Source of the DNA: Mycolicibacterium sp. P1-5
Lineage (GTDB): Bacteria > Actinomycetota > Actinomycetes > Mycobacteriales > Mycobacteriaceae
Reading direction: 5' to 3'
NCBI RefSeq assembly: GCF_008329565.1
Contig: NZ_NPKT01000001.1
Location: forward strand, 372,001 to 436,000
DNA length: 64,000 nucleotides
Every line of letters begins with the position of its first letter. The stretch's first letter is position 1. The position numbers were made by a program, and so were the translations under genes. Below the pieces are notes generated by a model. It worked only from the letters and a program-made list of their open reading frames with translations, was not told where the DNA came from and made no database searches. Shown piece by piece: positions 1-9,412 of this stretch.

Positions 1-417
1 GTAGGCGTCACATACACCTACGGCGTCGTCTTCGGACTTTGCAAGACCGCTGTCGACCGCATGGCACGCGATATGGCCATCGAACTGGCACCACACCGCG
101 TCGCCTCGATGTCCCTGTGGCAGGGCTTGACGATGACCGAACGCGCTCAGCGGAACCTCGCCGCCCGGCCCGAGCTGACCCGGTCCGTGGCCACCATGCC
201 AGCCGCAGGCAGTTCACCCGAGTTTCCGGGCCGGGTCATCGCCGCACTGGCCGGCGACCCCGACATGATGAGCCTCTCCGGCGGCACGTTCATCACCGCC
301 GAACTTGCCGCACGCTACGGGATCACCGACGTCGACGGCCGAACCATCCCGTCGCTGCGCTCCGAGCGCGGCTCGCCGATCTGGCGTCCCATCACCGCGG
401 AGCGCACCCGGCCATGA
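1..417 (+). CDS. SDR-family oxidoreductase, C-terminal part (cut by window start)
   Basis: Reading frame 1 is open from the first base to a TGA at 415-417. Its first residues contain YGVVFGLCKTAVDRM, which resembles the segment after the catalytic Tyr/Lys of short-chain dehydrogenases, followed by the usual helix (ARDMAIEL) and a C-terminal tail with a PEFPGRVIAALAGD motif. The dinucleotide-binding N-terminal half lies outside the window, so cofactor and substrate cannot be judged. The stop overlaps the start of the next gene (ATGA), so the two are probably translationally coupled. The SDR assignment rests on this tail alone. Confidence 0.7.
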   Translation, partial: VGVTYTYGVVFGLCKTAVDRMARDMAIELAPHRVASMSLWQGLTMTERAQRNLAARPELTRSVATMPAAGSSPEFPGRVIAALAGDPDMMSLSGGTFITAELAARYGITDVDGRTIPSLRSERGSPIWRPITAERTRP

Positions 418-950
418 CCCAAGCTGATGACCCCTCGCGGTTACGTACGATGCTCGACCGCCAAGACATCACCGACTGCCTGAGCCGATTCAGCCGCGGC
501 ATGGATCGCTTCGACCGAGAGCTGTTCGTTTCGGCCTTTCACCCCAGCGCCGTCATCGCGGCCGGAGACTTCGTCGGCGGACCTGACGGCCTTTATGAAT
601 GGGCACATGCCATGCACGAACAGGGCCAGGTCTCGACGCAGCACTACCTGTTGAACCACAGCTGCGACATCGAGGGCGGCGTCGCGCATTGCGAAACCTA
701 TTATCTGTTCGCTGCCCGTAACCGTGACGGCACCAATTGGCTCGCCGGCGGCCGGTACCTGGATCGCCTCGAGCGTCAAGCCGGCGAGTGGCGAATTATG
801 TTTCGCACCAATGTAATCGAATGGTCAGGGGCGCTGCCGACGATGCCGATTCCATTTGCCGACAGCGCCGACAATTTCCTGCCAGCGCGCGATCGCACCG
901 ATCCGTCGTACCAACGGCCGTTGCTCAACCGACGTCCACCGACGCACTGA
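414..950 (+). CDS. NTF2-like (SnoaL-type) protein
   Basis: A 178-residue protein starting at an ATG that shares ATGA with the upstream SDR stop. The pattern RQDITDCLSRFSRGMDR, a central FHPSAV strand and a C-terminal GGRYLDRLERQAGEWRI segment are typical of the SnoaL_4/NTF2-like cone fold found in small ring-hydroxylating subunits, ketosteroid-isomerase-like enzymes and dehydratases. The coupling with an SDR suggests a shared steroid- or aromatic-type substrate, which is inference. An in-frame reading continues upstream to position 39, but it would overlap the SDR gene almost fully, so the ATG at 414 is preferred. Confidence 0.8.
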   Translation: MTQADDPSRLRTMLDRQDITDCLSRFSRGMDRFDRELFVSAFHPSAVIAAGDFVGGPDGLYEWAHAMHEQGQVSTQHYLLNHSCDIEGGVAHCETYYLFAARNRDGTNWLAGGRYLDRLERQAGEWRIMFRTNVIEWSGALPTMPIPFADSADNFLPARDRTDPSYQRPLLNRRPPTH

Positions 951-953
951 GCT

Positions 954-1403
954 TCAGCCCGCGTCACGCAGGTGGGTGTCGTCGGACGACGCCACCGCGG
1001 CCCGCAGCCGACCGAACAATTCGATCGCCGACTGAACGGTCTGATCGACGAAGGGACCGAACTCGCCGTCCCCTGCGCGATAGCGCCGCTCGGCGACCAC
1101 CCCGACCAACTGCGGATCGGACGACGAGACCAGCGTGGCGACCGCGCGCGAATCGGCGTCGTTCCACCGCTGCACCAATGCCGCGACCCCGGGCCGGTGC
1201 TCGGCCGGGTAATAGCGCTCGGCGGAGATACTGATGTGCACCGCAGATCCGCACGGCTGCAAGTGCACATGCAAACGACCGGGGTACGCGTTGACGAAGA
1301 AAAAGAACTCGTCGTCGTGGTGACCGCAGAAATGCCGTATTTGCCGGCTTTGCAGGTAGCCCTCGATGAGGTGGGCGCCGACTACGCCGTTTGCGGTGTT
1401 CAT
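954..1403 (-). CDS. Conserved hypothetical protein, YbjN/T3SS-chaperone-like
   Basis: A 149-residue soluble protein, convergent with the NTF2-like gene and ending 3 bases from it. The N-terminal half alternates hydrophobic and polar residues (HDDEFFFFVNAYPGRLHVHLQ), followed by a central SISAERYYPA strand and a long acidic helix. This resembles the YbjN/type III chaperone-like sandwich fold. I do not recognise a specific family and see no catalytic motif, signal peptide or membrane span. Other frames over the same bases are open too because of high GC. This frame is chosen for its regular start and the strand/helix pattern. Confidence 0.5.
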   Translation of the reverse strand: MNTANGVVGAHLIEGYLQSRQIRHFCGHHDDEFFFFVNAYPGRLHVHLQPCGSAVHISISAERYYPAEHRPGVAALVQRWNDADSRAVATLVSSSDPQLVGVVAERRYRAGDGEFGPFVDQTVQSAIELFGRLRAAVASSDDTHLRDAG

Positions 1404-1646
1404 ACCCGTTCAACGGGCCAGGCGAACGACACGGTTCCCGAAACGGCCAAGGTTGCGCCAAGAATCTGGTGAGAATTGGTTAAATGGCGCGTAGCACTCC
1501 CGCAACTTCATATTCATGTCCCGAAAGCCGAAGGTTCGCGCTCGAATAACTGCGCCGGAAATCTTCGGGCTTTTACGTGCACGTCAGGTCACGAGGTAGT
1601 AACTTCTGCCGCAGCCGTAACTCCAATGCACACAAGGGACAAGACA

Positions 1647-1949
1647 ATGATCAAAGGTTTATTGACGGCGGCTGCGGCCGCTGGAGCTATCGCGCTCATC
1701 GGCGCGCCGTCGGCAGGGGCCATCACAAACGCCGAGTCCGACTACATCAAGGATCTGACCAGCGCCGGGATCGCTGGCGACCAGGCGGCGTTGGTCGCCG
1801 ACGGCCATACCATCTGCAACGCGCTGACCCAGGGTGCGGACCCGAATGAATTGTCGCAGACCTACTTCAAGAACTCCGGTCAGATCAGCCATGCTCAGGC
1901 GGATGCGGCGATCAACTTCGCCAAGACCGATCTGTGCCCCGCCGGCTGA
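1647..1949 (+). CDS. Small exported DUF732 protein
   Basis: A 100-residue protein with a clear Sec signal peptide (MIKGLLTAAAAAGAIALIG, cleavage likely near APSAGA). The mature part has the pattern of mycobacterial DUF732 proteins: an N-terminal YIKDLTSAGI, a GHTICNALTQG segment with a Cys, then INFAKTDLCP with a second Cys near the C-terminus. The two Cys probably form a disulfide outside the cytoplasm. An AGGGA ribosome site lies about 9 bases before the ATG. An in-frame ATG at 1626 is possible but would spoil the signal peptide. Function is unknown. About 240 bases upstream hold the divergent promoter region. Confidence 0.85.
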   Translation: MIKGLLTAAAAAGAIALIGAPSAGAITNAESDYIKDLTSAGIAGDQAALVADGHTICNALTQGADPNELSQTYFKNSGQISHAQADAAINFAKTDLCPAG

Positions 1950-1985
1950 CAGCCCCCGGACTACCGAGAGCGCGGCTGGCCTGAT

Positions 1986-3245
1986 TCAGGCCAGCCGCGT
2001 AATCACTTCGGCGACAACCGAGTCGACCGGGATGTCGAGCTGCGTACCGGTAGCCAGATCTTTGACGCCGACGGTGCCCGCCTCGATGTCCCGGTCGCCC
2101 GCCACCAGCGCGATGCGGGCGCCCGAGCGATCCGCCGCGCGCATCGCGCCTTTGAGTCCGCGGTCGCCGTACGCCAGGTCGACCCGCACCCCCTCGCCAC
2201 GAAGGCGCGCCGCCAGGCTCGCCACCATCAACTTGGCTTGCTCGCCCAGCGGTACGCCGAAAACGTCGCAGCGGCTTGGCTTTCCGACTGTCTTTCCCTC
2301 GGCTCGCAGCGCCAGCACGGTGCGGTCGACCCCGAGCCCGAACCCGATGCCGGACAGGTCCTGGCCGCCGAGCTGGCGCATCAACCCGTCGTAGCGGCCG
2401 CCGCCACCGATCCCGGACTGCGCGCCGAGGCCGTCGTGTACGAACTCGAACGTGGTCTTGGTGTAGTAATCGAGGCCCCGCACCATCCGCGGATTGATCA
2501 CGTACGGAACCCCGAGTGCGTCGAGGTGTGCGAGGACGGTGTCGAAGTGCTGCTTGGCCGCATCGGACAAATGGTCGAGCATCACCGGCGCATCGGCGGT
2601 CGCCTCGCGCACCGCCGGGCGCTTGTCGTCCAGGACGCGTAGCGGGTTGATCTCGGCCCGCCGCCGGGTGTCCTCATCCAGGTCGAGCTTGAACAGGAAC
2701 TCCTGCAGGAGTTCCCGATACTGCGGTCGGCAGGTGTCGTCACCCAGTGAGGTGATCTCGAGGCGGAATCCCTTGAGCCCCAGCGCACGGAAGCCGGCGT
2801 CGGCGACAGCGATCACCTCGGCGTCCAGCGCAGGGTCGTCAACGCCGATGGCTTCAACCCCGACCTGCTGGAGCTGCCGGTAACGGCCGGCCTGCGGGCG
2901 CTCGTAGCGGAAGAACGGGCCCGCATAGCAGAGCTTGACCGGCAGGGCGCCGCGGTCCAGTCCGTGCTCGATGACCGCGCGCATCACACCCGCGGTGCCC
3001 TCGGGGCGCAGCGTCACCGACCGATCACCGCGGTCGGCGAAGGTGTACATCTCCTTGGAGACCACGTCGGTGGACTCCCCCACCCCGCGCGCGAACAGCG
3101 CGGTGTCTTCGAAGATCGGCAGCTCGACGTCGCCGTAGCCGGCCAGCCGAGCGGTCCGCAGCAGTTGATCGCGGACCGCGACGAACTCGGCCGACTCGGG
3201 CGGCAGGTAGTCAGGGACACCCTTGGGTGCCTGGAATTCGCTCAC
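1986..3245 (-). CDS. hisS: Histidyl-tRNA synthetase
   Basis: Charges tRNA-His with histidine in the cytosol. The 419-residue length fits bacterial HisRS. Class II motif 2 is at about 111-130 (FFRYERPQ, then RYRQLQQVG), the histidine-specific RGLDYYTKT is at 256-264, and motif 3 ([12 protein letters not shown]) is near 299-310. The C-terminal anticodon-binding domain follows. It is co-directional with the upstream hydrolase gene and overlaps it by 4 bases, as in M. tuberculosis where Rv2581c precedes hisS. The two are probably one transcript. Confidence 0.97.
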   Translation of the reverse strand: MSEFQAPKGVPDYLPPESAEFVAVRDQLLRTARLAGYGDVELPIFEDTALFARGVGESTDVVSKEMYTFADRGDRSVTLRPEGTAGVMRAVIEHGLDRGALPVKLCYAGPFFRYERPQAGRYRQLQQVGVEAIGVDDPALDAEVIAVADAGFRALGLKGFRLEITSLGDDTCRPQYRELLQEFLFKLDLDEDTRRRAEINPLRVLDDKRPAVREATADAPVMLDHLSDAAKQHFDTVLAHLDALGVPYVINPRMVRGLDYYTKTTFEFVHDGLGAQSGIGGGGRYDGLMRQLGGQDLSGIGFGLGVDRTVLALRAEGKTVGKPSRCDVFGVPLGEQAKLMVASLAARLRGEGVRVDLAYGDRGLKGAMRAADRSGARIALVAGDRDIEAGTVGVKDLATGTQLDIPVDSVVAEVITRLA

Positions 3246-3910
3246 TTCAGACCTTCGAGGAATGGATTGGTACGGCGTTCGAGGCCGATGGTGGTGGATT
3301 CACCGTGCCCCGGTAACACCAGGGTGTCATCGTCGAGCACCAGCAGTTTGTCGACGATCGAGCCGAGCAGGTCTTTGCCGCTGCCGCCGGGCAGGTCGGT
3401 GCGGCCGACCGTCTGCTTGAACAGCGTGTCGCCGGTGAAGGCCATCGGATCGCGCCCAGCGCTGCGATCCACCCGGAACACCACCGAACCCTTGGTGTGA
3501 CCGGGCGTGTGGTCGACGGTCACGGTGATACCGCCGAGCTCGATCTTGTCCCCGTCGCGGTCCAGTTCCACCACCTGTTTCGGTTCTCGGAACAGCGCTC
3601 CCAGCGCGATCTGGCCGAATCGGGGGCCGAAACCACGGATCGGGTCGGAAAGCATGAAGCGGTCGTCGGGGTGGATGAACACCGGGCAGCCGAAAGTGTC
3701 GCCCACCTTCTGCGCCGACCAGATGTGGTCGATGTGCCCGTGGGTGAGCAGGACCGCGGCCGGGGTCAGCCGGTTGTCGTCCAGAATACGGCGCAGATTG
3801 CCCATGGCACGCTGGCCCGGGTCGACGACGAGGGCGTCGGCCCCGGCGTGTGGGGCCAGCACGTAGCAATTGCACGCCAACATGCCGGCCGGAAACCCGC
3901 TGAGCAACAC
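3242..3910 (-). CDS. MBL-fold hydrolase, glyoxalase II-like
   Basis: A 222-residue metallo-beta-lactamase-fold enzyme. Zinc ligands are visible: THGHIDH at 56-62, His138 in TPGH, Asp161 in FTGDTLF and His202 in LPGHG. This is the glyoxalase II-type set for hydrolysis of S-acyl thiol esters, and the gene sits at the place of Rv2581c beside hisS. The start is GTG at 3910, matching the start of the mycobacterial orthologue (LLxGFPAG). It overlaps hisS by 4 bases. The natural thioester is unknown. In mycobacteria, which lack glutathione, a mycothiol or CoA ester is plausible, which is inference. Confidence 0.9.
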   Translation of the reverse strand: MLLSGFPAGMLACNCYVLAPHAGADALVVDPGQRAMGNLRRILDDNRLTPAAVLLTHGHIDHIWSAQKVGDTFGCPVFIHPDDRFMLSDPIRGFGPRFGQIALGALFREPKQVVELDRDGDKIELGGITVTVDHTPGHTKGSVVFRVDRSAGRDPMAFTGDTLFKQTVGRTDLPGGSGKDLLGSIVDKLLVLDDDTLVLPGHGESTTIGLERRTNPFLEGLK

Positions 3911-4018
3911 GTCGTCCAGTTTCCCATCCCCTGTTGGCGAGGGTCGTGCCCCCTGGCTTCAGCATGAACTGGCACACTCGGTGCCGACTCAACCGCAACT
4001 CAACGGAGGACCACCACG

Positions 4019-4909
4019 GTGCCCACCAACGAACAGCGACGTGCGACAGCGAAGCGCAAGCTCGAGCGGCAGCTGGAACGCCGCGCTCAACAGGAGAAGC
4101 GTCGCCAGATGTTCGTCGTGATCGGCGGGATCGTCGCCATCGCGGTGGCCGCCGCCCTGGTCCTCACGTTCGTGCTGACCAACAAGGACGGCAAGGACAA
4201 CAAGACGGCATCGGGCGCCACCAGTACCGCCCCGGTGGAGTCCGGCGGACCGACCACCGCTCCGCCTGCCACCGGCGGTCTGCCACCGTTCAAGGCCGCC
4301 GCGAACCTCGGCGCAAACTGCCAGTACCCGGCGTCCCCCGAGCCGGCCAGCAGGAAGGTCGAGCCGCCGCACACCGGCAAGGTGCCGACCACCCCGCCGA
4401 CGGTGAGCGTCAGCATGAGCACCAACCAGGGCAACCTCGGCCTGGTCCTGGATAACGCGAAGACCCCGTGCACCGTCAACAGCTTCGCCAGCCTCGCGCA
4501 GAAGGGCTACTTCAACGACACCCCCTGCCACCGGTTGACCACGTCACCGTCGCTGGCCGTGCTGCAGTGCGGCGATCCGACCGGCAGCGGCACCGGCGGG
4601 CCGGGTTACGAGTTCGCCAACGAGTACCCCACCGACCAGTACCCGCCGAATGACCCCGCACTGCAGCAACCGGTGGTCTATCCGCGCGGCACGCTGGCCA
4701 TGGCCAACGCCGGGCCGAACACCAATGGCAGCCAGTTCTTCCTGGTCTACAAGGATTCGCAGTTGCCGCCCAACTACACCGCATTCGGCACCATCGATGC
4801 GACGGGCCTGGCGACGCTGGACAAGATCGCCGCGGCCGGGGTGGCCGGCGGTGGCCAGGACGGCAAACCGGCGACCGATGTGCGGATCAAATCGATCCTG
4901 CTCGACTAA
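4019..4909 (+). CDS. ppiB: Membrane-anchored peptidyl-prolyl isomerase B (cyclophilin)
   Basis: A 296-residue protein with a short, highly charged N-terminus, one membrane span (about 31-54), a Pro/Thr/Ser linker, and a cyclophilin domain from about 130 to the end. The domain includes NSFASLAQKGYFND, CHRL, LQCGDP, and the signature MANAGPNTNGSQFF. It should act on extracytoplasmic proteins. The GTG start at 4019 has a GGAGG ribosome site. The order hisS, hydrolase, ppiB, relA is conserved in mycobacteria (Rv2582). It is followed by a paralogue with a different membrane anchor, apparently a tandem duplication. Confidence 0.95.
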   Translation: MPTNEQRRATAKRKLERQLERRAQQEKRRQMFVVIGGIVAIAVAAALVLTFVLTNKDGKDNKTASGATSTAPVESGGPTTAPPATGGLPPFKAAANLGANCQYPASPEPASRKVEPPHTGKVPTTPPTVSVSMSTNQGNLGLVLDNAKTPCTVNSFASLAQKGYFNDTPCHRLTTSPSLAVLQCGDPTGSGTGGPGYEFANEYPTDQYPPNDPALQQPVVYPRGTLAMANAGPNTNGSQFFLVYKDSQLPPNYTAFGTIDATGLATLDKIAAAGVAGGGQDGKPATDVRIKSILLD

Positions 4910-4980
4910 CCGGCGATGAGCGACGCTTGCGGAGCGAATCAACAGCGGACATGCGGGATCCGAGCCTGCGAGGGGACCGC

Positions 4981-5976
4981 ATGAGCGCACCTCCGCCGTA
5001 TTACCCGCCTCAGCCGCCGCACTACGGTGCGCCGTATGGGCCCGGGCAGTACCCCTATCCGGCGCCACCGCCGACCAACGGGATGGCGATCGCGTCACTG
5101 ATCTGCGCGTTTGTTTTCGCCCCGCTGGGCATCGTATTCGGCCACATCTCGCTGTCGCAGATCAAGAAATCCGGCGAGGAAGGCCGCGGGCTGGCGATCG
5201 CCGGGCTGGTCATCAGCTATCTGGTGACGGTCCTGAGCATTGTGGTGATCGTCGCCGGGGTGGCCTTGCTCTCCTGGGTGGGTCGAGAGCTGGAGAAGAC
5301 CGGCGGGGCCGGTATCCAGCGGACCATGCCGGGGGGCAGCGGCCAGCTGCCCGCGTTCAACCCGCCGGCCACGCTCGGCGCGAACTGCCAGTACCCGACG
5401 ACGGCAACCCCGGCCGACAAGCCCGTCAAGCCGCCGGTGACCGGTAAGACGCCGACCACGCCGGCGACGGTGGACGCGACGGTGGTCACCAACTCCGGGC
5501 CGATCGTCGTGCACCTCGACAACGCCAAGGCGCCGTGCACGGTCAACAGCTTCGAGAGCCTGGTTCGGCAGAACTACTACGACAACACCCCATGCCATCG
5601 ACTGACTGACGCGCCGTCGTTGTCGGTGCTGCAGTGCGGCGACCCGACCGGTCAGGGCACGGGCGGACCCGGGTACCGGTTCGCCAACGAGTATCCGACG
5701 AATCAGTTCCGGCCGTTCGACCCGCAACTCAAGCAGGCCGTCAAGTATCCGCGCGGGACGCTGGCCATGGCCAACGCCGGGCCTGACACCAACGGCAGCC
5801 AGTTCTTCATCGTTTACCGCGATTCGATGTTGCCGCCGACCTACACGGCCTTCGGCCAGGTCGACAAGACCGGGTTTGCGATCATCGACGACATCACGGC
5901 GATGGGTATCGCCGGCGGTTCCGACGACGGTAAGCCAGCGAAGCCGGTGACGATCAAGTCGATCCGACTGAACTGA
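4981..5976 (+). CDS. DUF4190-cyclophilin fusion, second peptidyl-prolyl isomerase
   Basis: A 331-residue paralogue of the upstream ppiB. The N-terminus is a Pro/Tyr-rich tail, then a DUF4190-type pair of membrane spans (about 36-56 and 75-98) around the motif GHISLSQIKKSGEEGRG, then a cyclophilin domain with CHRL, LQCGDPTGQGTGGPGY and MANAGPDTNGSQFF. The catalytic domain is very close to the neighbour's, which suggests tandem duplication followed by a change of anchor. The ATG at 4981 has a GAGGGGA site. An in-frame start at 4927 would add residues in front of the Pro-rich tail and is less likely. Confidence 0.9.
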   Translation: MSAPPPYYPPQPPHYGAPYGPGQYPYPAPPPTNGMAIASLICAFVFAPLGIVFGHISLSQIKKSGEEGRGLAIAGLVISYLVTVLSIVVIVAGVALLSWVGRELEKTGGAGIQRTMPGGSGQLPAFNPPATLGANCQYPTTATPADKPVKPPVTGKTPTTPATVDATVVTNSGPIVVHLDNAKAPCTVNSFESLVRQNYYDNTPCHRLTDAPSLSVLQCGDPTGQGTGGPGYRFANEYPTNQFRPFDPQLKQAVKYPRGTLAMANAGPDTNGSQFFIVYRDSMLPPTYTAFGQVDKTGFAIIDDITAMGIAGGSDDGKPAKPVTIKSIRLN

Positions 5977-5985
5977 GCCCGGCCC

Positions 5986-6231
5986 TCAGCCGGGCAGACC
6001 CTGCTCCTCGGTCGGAAGCGGCGCGGGACCCTTGATGGCGGGCGTCGCGACAGGGAGCTGGCCGGCGGTCTGATTCGGCGACTGCGTGACCGTGACCCCT
6101 GTCGACATGTCAGAGCTGACAAACGAATCGGATGTGTGCGCATTGGCCGCCACTGCGGCAAAGCCCCCCAGCGAGATCAGGGCGCCGGCCCCGAGGGTGG
6201 CGGACAACACGTGAAAGCGCTTTATAGGCAA
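5986..6231 (-). CDS. Small exported hypothetical protein
   Basis: About 81 residues beginning LPIKRFHVLSATLGAGALIS, a typical signal peptide with cleavage near AVAANA. A short Ser/Thr/Pro-rich mature part ends in an acidic PTEEQGLPG tail. The start is uncertain. TTG at 6229-6231 gives the best signal peptide, but the GGAAGGGA purine tract abuts it directly. A GTG at 6253-6255 is the alternative. No function is recognised. It is convergent with the DUF4190-cyclophilin gene, leaving only 9 bases, and lies downstream of relA on the same strand. Confidence 0.5.
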   Translation of the reverse strand: MPIKRFHVLSATLGAGALISLGGFAAVAANAHTSDSFVSSDMSTGVTVTQSPNQTAGQLPVATPAIKGPAPLPTEEQGLPG

Positions 6232-6412
6232 TCCCTTCCAAGTAGGTCTTGGCACCTTTTCAACACATCGAGATACAAGGGCGTTGCTCCAGCGGATTAT
6301 TCCCACACCTTGCGACGAAACAATTTGCGGCGCAGACACCTTGCATGCCCGGTATGTCAACCGTGGGCCGTAACCGCACCCGCTGAGCTACCGCACCCGT
6401 CCGGTCGTCAGG

Positions 6413-8764
6413 TCAGGCCGCGCTGGTCACCCGGTAGACGTCGTAGACACCTTCGATATTGCGGACCGCGTTGAGCACATGACCCAGATGCTTGGGATCG
6501 CCCATCTCAAAAGTGAAGCGGCTCACCGCCACGCGATCGTTAGAAGTGGTCACCGAGGCCGACAGAATGTTGACCCGCTCGTCGGCCAGCACCCGGGTGA
6601 CATCGGAGAGCAGCCGGTGCCGATCCAGCGCCTCCACCTGGATGGCCACCAGGAACACCGACGTCGGCGACGGCGCCCAGTTCACCTCGATGATGCGTTC
6701 CGACTGTTGTTGCAGCGATGTGGCATTGGTGCAGTCCGTGCGGTGCACGCTGACCCCACCGCCGCGGGTGACGAAGCCCATGATGTTGTCGCCAGGCACT
6801 GGTGTGCAGCACTTGGCCAGCTTGGTCAGCACGCCGGTGGCGCCGGGCACCGCGACCCCGGTGTCGTCGGTGCTGCGCTGACGCACCGGCATGGTCGCCG
6901 GCGTGGAGCGTTCGGCCAGTTCATCTTCTGCGCTCTCGGCTCCCCCGAGCTGAGCCACCAGCCGCTGCACGACGTGGCGCGGCGAGACGTGCCCCTCCCC
7001 GACCGCGGTGTAGAGCGCCGACACGTCGGTATACCGCAGTTCTTGGGCCAGGGCGGCCATCGCCTCGGCATTGACCAGCTTCTGCAACGGAAGCCCACCG
7101 CGGCGGACCTCGCGGGCGATCGAATCCTTGCCGGCCTCCAGCGCCTCATCGCGGCGCTCCTTGGCAAACCACTGCCGGATCTTGGCCTTGGCGCGTGGCG
7201 ACACCACAAAGCCCTGCCAGTCGCGCGACGGGCCTGCGTTGGGCGCTTTGGAGGTGAAAACCTCCACCCGCTCGCCGTTTTCGAGCTTGCGTTCCAGCGC
7301 CACCAGGCGGCCGTCGACCCGGGCACCGATGCACCGGTGTCCGACCTCGGTGTGCACGGCGTAGGCGAAGTCGACCGGCGTCGACCCGGCCGGCAGGGTG
7401 ACCACGTCCCCCTTCGGGGTGAACACGAAGATCTCCTGTACCGCAAGGTCGTAACGCAGCGACTCCAGGAACTCGCCGGGGTCCGCAGCTTCCCGCTGCC
7501 AGTCCAGAAGTTGGCGCATCCAGGCTGTCTCGTCGATTTCGGCAGCGGAGTGCGGATGCGGAACGCCGTTGCGGCCCTTGGATTCCTTGTACCGCCAGTG
7601 CGCCGCGATACCGAATTCCGCGGTGTCGTGCATATCGCGGGTACGGATCTGCACTTCCAGCGGTTTACCTTCCGGCCCCACGACCGTAGTGTGCAGCGAC
7701 TGGTAGACCCCGAACCGGGGCTGGGCGATGTAGTCCTTGAACCGGCCGGGCATCGGCTGCCACAGCGAATGCACAACGCCGACAGCGGCATAGCAGTCGC
7801 GGATCTCCTCGCACAAGATCCGGACACCTACCAGGTCGTGGATGTCGTCGAAGTCGCGGCCCTTGACGATCATTTTCTGATAGATCGACCAGTAATGTTT
7901 GGGCCGGCCTTCGACGGTGGCGTTGATCTTCATCCCGCTCAACGCGGCGTTGATCTCGACCCGGACCTTGGCCAGGTAGGTGTCGCGCGACGGCGCCCGG
8001 TCGGCGACCAGTCGGACGATCTCCTCGTAGCGCTTCGGGTGCAGGATCGCGAAGGACAGGTCTTCCAGTTCCCACTTGACAGTGGCCATCCCCAGCCGAT
8101 GAGCAAGGGGGGCAATCACTTCCAGCGTCTCGCGGGCTTTGCGGGCCTGCTTCTCCGGCGGCAGGAACCGCATCGTGCGCATGTTATGCAGCCGATCGGC
8201 CACCTTGATGACCAACACCCGGGGATCCCGCGCCATCGCGATGATCATCTTCCGGATGGTCTCGCCCTCGGCCGCGTTACCCAGCGCGACCTTGTCCAGC
8301 TTGGTCACCCCGTCCACCAGGTGGGCGACCTCTTCACCGAAGTCGGTGGTCAGTGTCTCCATGGGGTAGCCGGTGTCTTCGACGGTGTCGTGCAGCAGCG
8401 CGGCCACCAGCGTGATGGTGTCCATGCCGAGCTCGGCCAGGATGTTCGCCACGGCCAGCGGGTGGGTGATGTACGGGTCGCCGGAGCGGCGCAGCTGATC
8501 GGCGTGCTTGACCTCGGCCACCTCGTAAGCACGCTGCAGGATCGACAGGTCGGCCTTCGGGTAGAACTCACGGTGCACCGCAACGAGAGGTTCGAGGACC
8601 GGGTTGACGGTGCTGCGCTGCGATGTCATCCGACGCGCCAGCCGAGCCCGCACCCGTCGCGATGCGCTGCTGGTGGTCTTGGGGGTCTCGGCCCGCGGCT
8701 CCGCCGCCGGGACGTCGGAGACCGGCGGCGGTGACGCGGTCAGCGCGCCGTTGTCGTCTGCCAC
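6413..8764 (-). CDS. relA: Bifunctional (p)ppGpp synthetase/hydrolase
   Basis: A 783-residue RelA/SpoT homologue that makes and degrades (p)ppGpp, the stringent-response alarmone. Domains in order: an HD hydrolase domain (ITHPLAVA and [12 protein letters not shown]), the synthetase domain ([22 protein letters not shown]), a TGS domain ([18 protein letters not shown]), a zinc-finger-like CCTPVPGD region and a C-terminal ACT domain ([18 protein letters not shown]). The start is GTG at 8764. The sequence closely follows mycobacterial Rel, which is the only long RSH protein in the genus. It lies between apt and ppiB as in M. tuberculosis (Rv2583c). Confidence 0.97.
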   Translation of the reverse strand: MADDNGALTASPPPVSDVPAAEPRAETPKTTSSASRRVRARLARRMTSQRSTVNPVLEPLVAVHREFYPKADLSILQRAYEVAEVKHADQLRRSGDPYITHPLAVANILAELGMDTITLVAALLHDTVEDTGYPMETLTTDFGEEVAHLVDGVTKLDKVALGNAAEGETIRKMIIAMARDPRVLVIKVADRLHNMRTMRFLPPEKQARKARETLEVIAPLAHRLGMATVKWELEDLSFAILHPKRYEEIVRLVADRAPSRDTYLAKVRVEINAALSGMKINATVEGRPKHYWSIYQKMIVKGRDFDDIHDLVGVRILCEEIRDCYAAVGVVHSLWQPMPGRFKDYIAQPRFGVYQSLHTTVVGPEGKPLEVQIRTRDMHDTAEFGIAAHWRYKESKGRNGVPHPHSAAEIDETAWMRQLLDWQREAADPGEFLESLRYDLAVQEIFVFTPKGDVVTLPAGSTPVDFAYAVHTEVGHRCIGARVDGRLVALERKLENGERVEVFTSKAPNAGPSRDWQGFVVSPRAKAKIRQWFAKERRDEALEAGKDSIAREVRRGGLPLQKLVNAEAMAALAQELRYTDVSALYTAVGEGHVSPRHVVQRLVAQLGGAESAEDELAERSTPATMPVRQRSTDDTGVAVPGATGVLTKLAKCCTPVPGDNIMGFVTRGGGVSVHRTDCTNATSLQQQSERIIEVNWAPSPTSVFLVAIQVEALDRHRLLSDVTRVLADERVNILSASVTTSNDRVAVSRFTFEMGDPKHLGHVLNAVRNIEGVYDVYRVTSAA

Positions 8765-8809
8765 GCCGTCACCTCCTCGCCATCCGGACCGACTTCGAGG
8801 ATATCTCGC

Positions 8810-8836
8810 CCCAGGCGACCGGGTCGTGAGCCTGGG
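8810..8836. terminator. Hairpin between apt and relA
   Basis: CCCAGGC at 8810-8816 and GCCTGGG at 8830-8836 form a perfect 7-base-pair stem with a 13-base loop, placed just after the apt stop codon (minus strand). There is no U-tract, as is common in mycobacteria. It could end apt transcription or attenuate read-through into relA. Confidence 0.45.
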
Positions 8837-8848
8837 AGTTGACGACGT

Positions 8849-9412
8849 TCAGATGGTTTGCAGGCTGGTCACCTGCAGCGGCGCGACCTTCTCACGGCCG
8901 CCGAGCCCGGGCAGTTCCAGCACCACCGCGGCGGCAGGCACATCCGCTCCGCTGGCAACCAGCAGCGAATGCGCCGCCGCCAGGGTCCCGCCGGTAGCGA
9001 GGACGTCGTCGATGATGACTACGCGGCGACCCGCCAGCTCGATGCCCTCGGCGGGGATCTCCAACGTCGCCGTGCCGTATTCGAGGGTGTAGGTCTCACT
9101 GTGCACCGGCGGCGGCAGCTTGCCGCCCTTGCGGACGGCCAGCACGCCGATACCGAGACGGTGGGCCACCGCGCCGCCGAGCAGGAACCCACGGGCGTCG
9201 ATGCCGGCGACCAGATCGGCACCCTCGGCGATCTCAGCCATCGCGGCGGTGACGACGGCCAGCCCGTGGGCGTCGGCCAGTACCGGCGTGAGGTCCTTGA
9301 ATTGGATGCCCGGTTCCGGGAAGTCAGGCACCTGCCGGATGAGCGCCGTGAGGACATCGGCTACAGCCGAGGCGCCCTGTCGCCGGCCTCCCGGCTCCGT
9401 CGAAGACCTCAC
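8849..9412 (-). CDS. apt: Adenine phosphoribosyltransferase
   Basis: Salvages adenine to AMP using PRPP. The PRPP-binding motif [15 protein letters not shown] is clear, with the upstream [18 protein letters not shown] adenine-site region. I chose GTG at 9412, which forms a GTGA overlap with the stop of the upstream lipoprotein gene and gives 187 residues, near the usual 170-190. The frame stays open further upstream to 9832, but that part runs antisense-free inside the lipoprotein gene and is not protein-like. An internal start closer to [14 protein letters not shown] is also possible. Confidence 0.93.
   Translation of the reverse strand: MRSSTEPGGRRQGASAVADVLTALIRQVPDFPEPGIQFKDLTPVLADAHGLAVVTAAMAEIAEGADLVAGIDARGFLLGGAVAHRLGIGVLAVRKGGKLPPPVHSETYTLEYGTATLEIPAEGIELAGRRVVIIDDVLATGGTLAAAHSLLVASGADVPAAAVVLELPGLGGREKVAPLQVTSLQTI

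Noticed and set aside
4914..4945. Possible further copy of the dispersed repeat (GAGCGACGCTTGCGGAGCGAA)
   Set aside because: Shares only about 8 bases with the repeat core at 51241-51308 and 62968-62995; not enough to call it the same element.
6360..6412. tRNA-like stretch GGTAGCTCAGCGGGT on the minus strand downstream of relA
   Set aside because: The start resembles a tRNA D-arm, but there is no matching D-stem 3' side, no anticodon arm and no T-loop GTTCGA motif in the next 70 bases.
6479..8734. Long open frame antisense to relA (about 750 codons)
   Set aside because: It has no family motifs and a composition expected from the antisense of a high-GC gene; relA itself is unmistakable.
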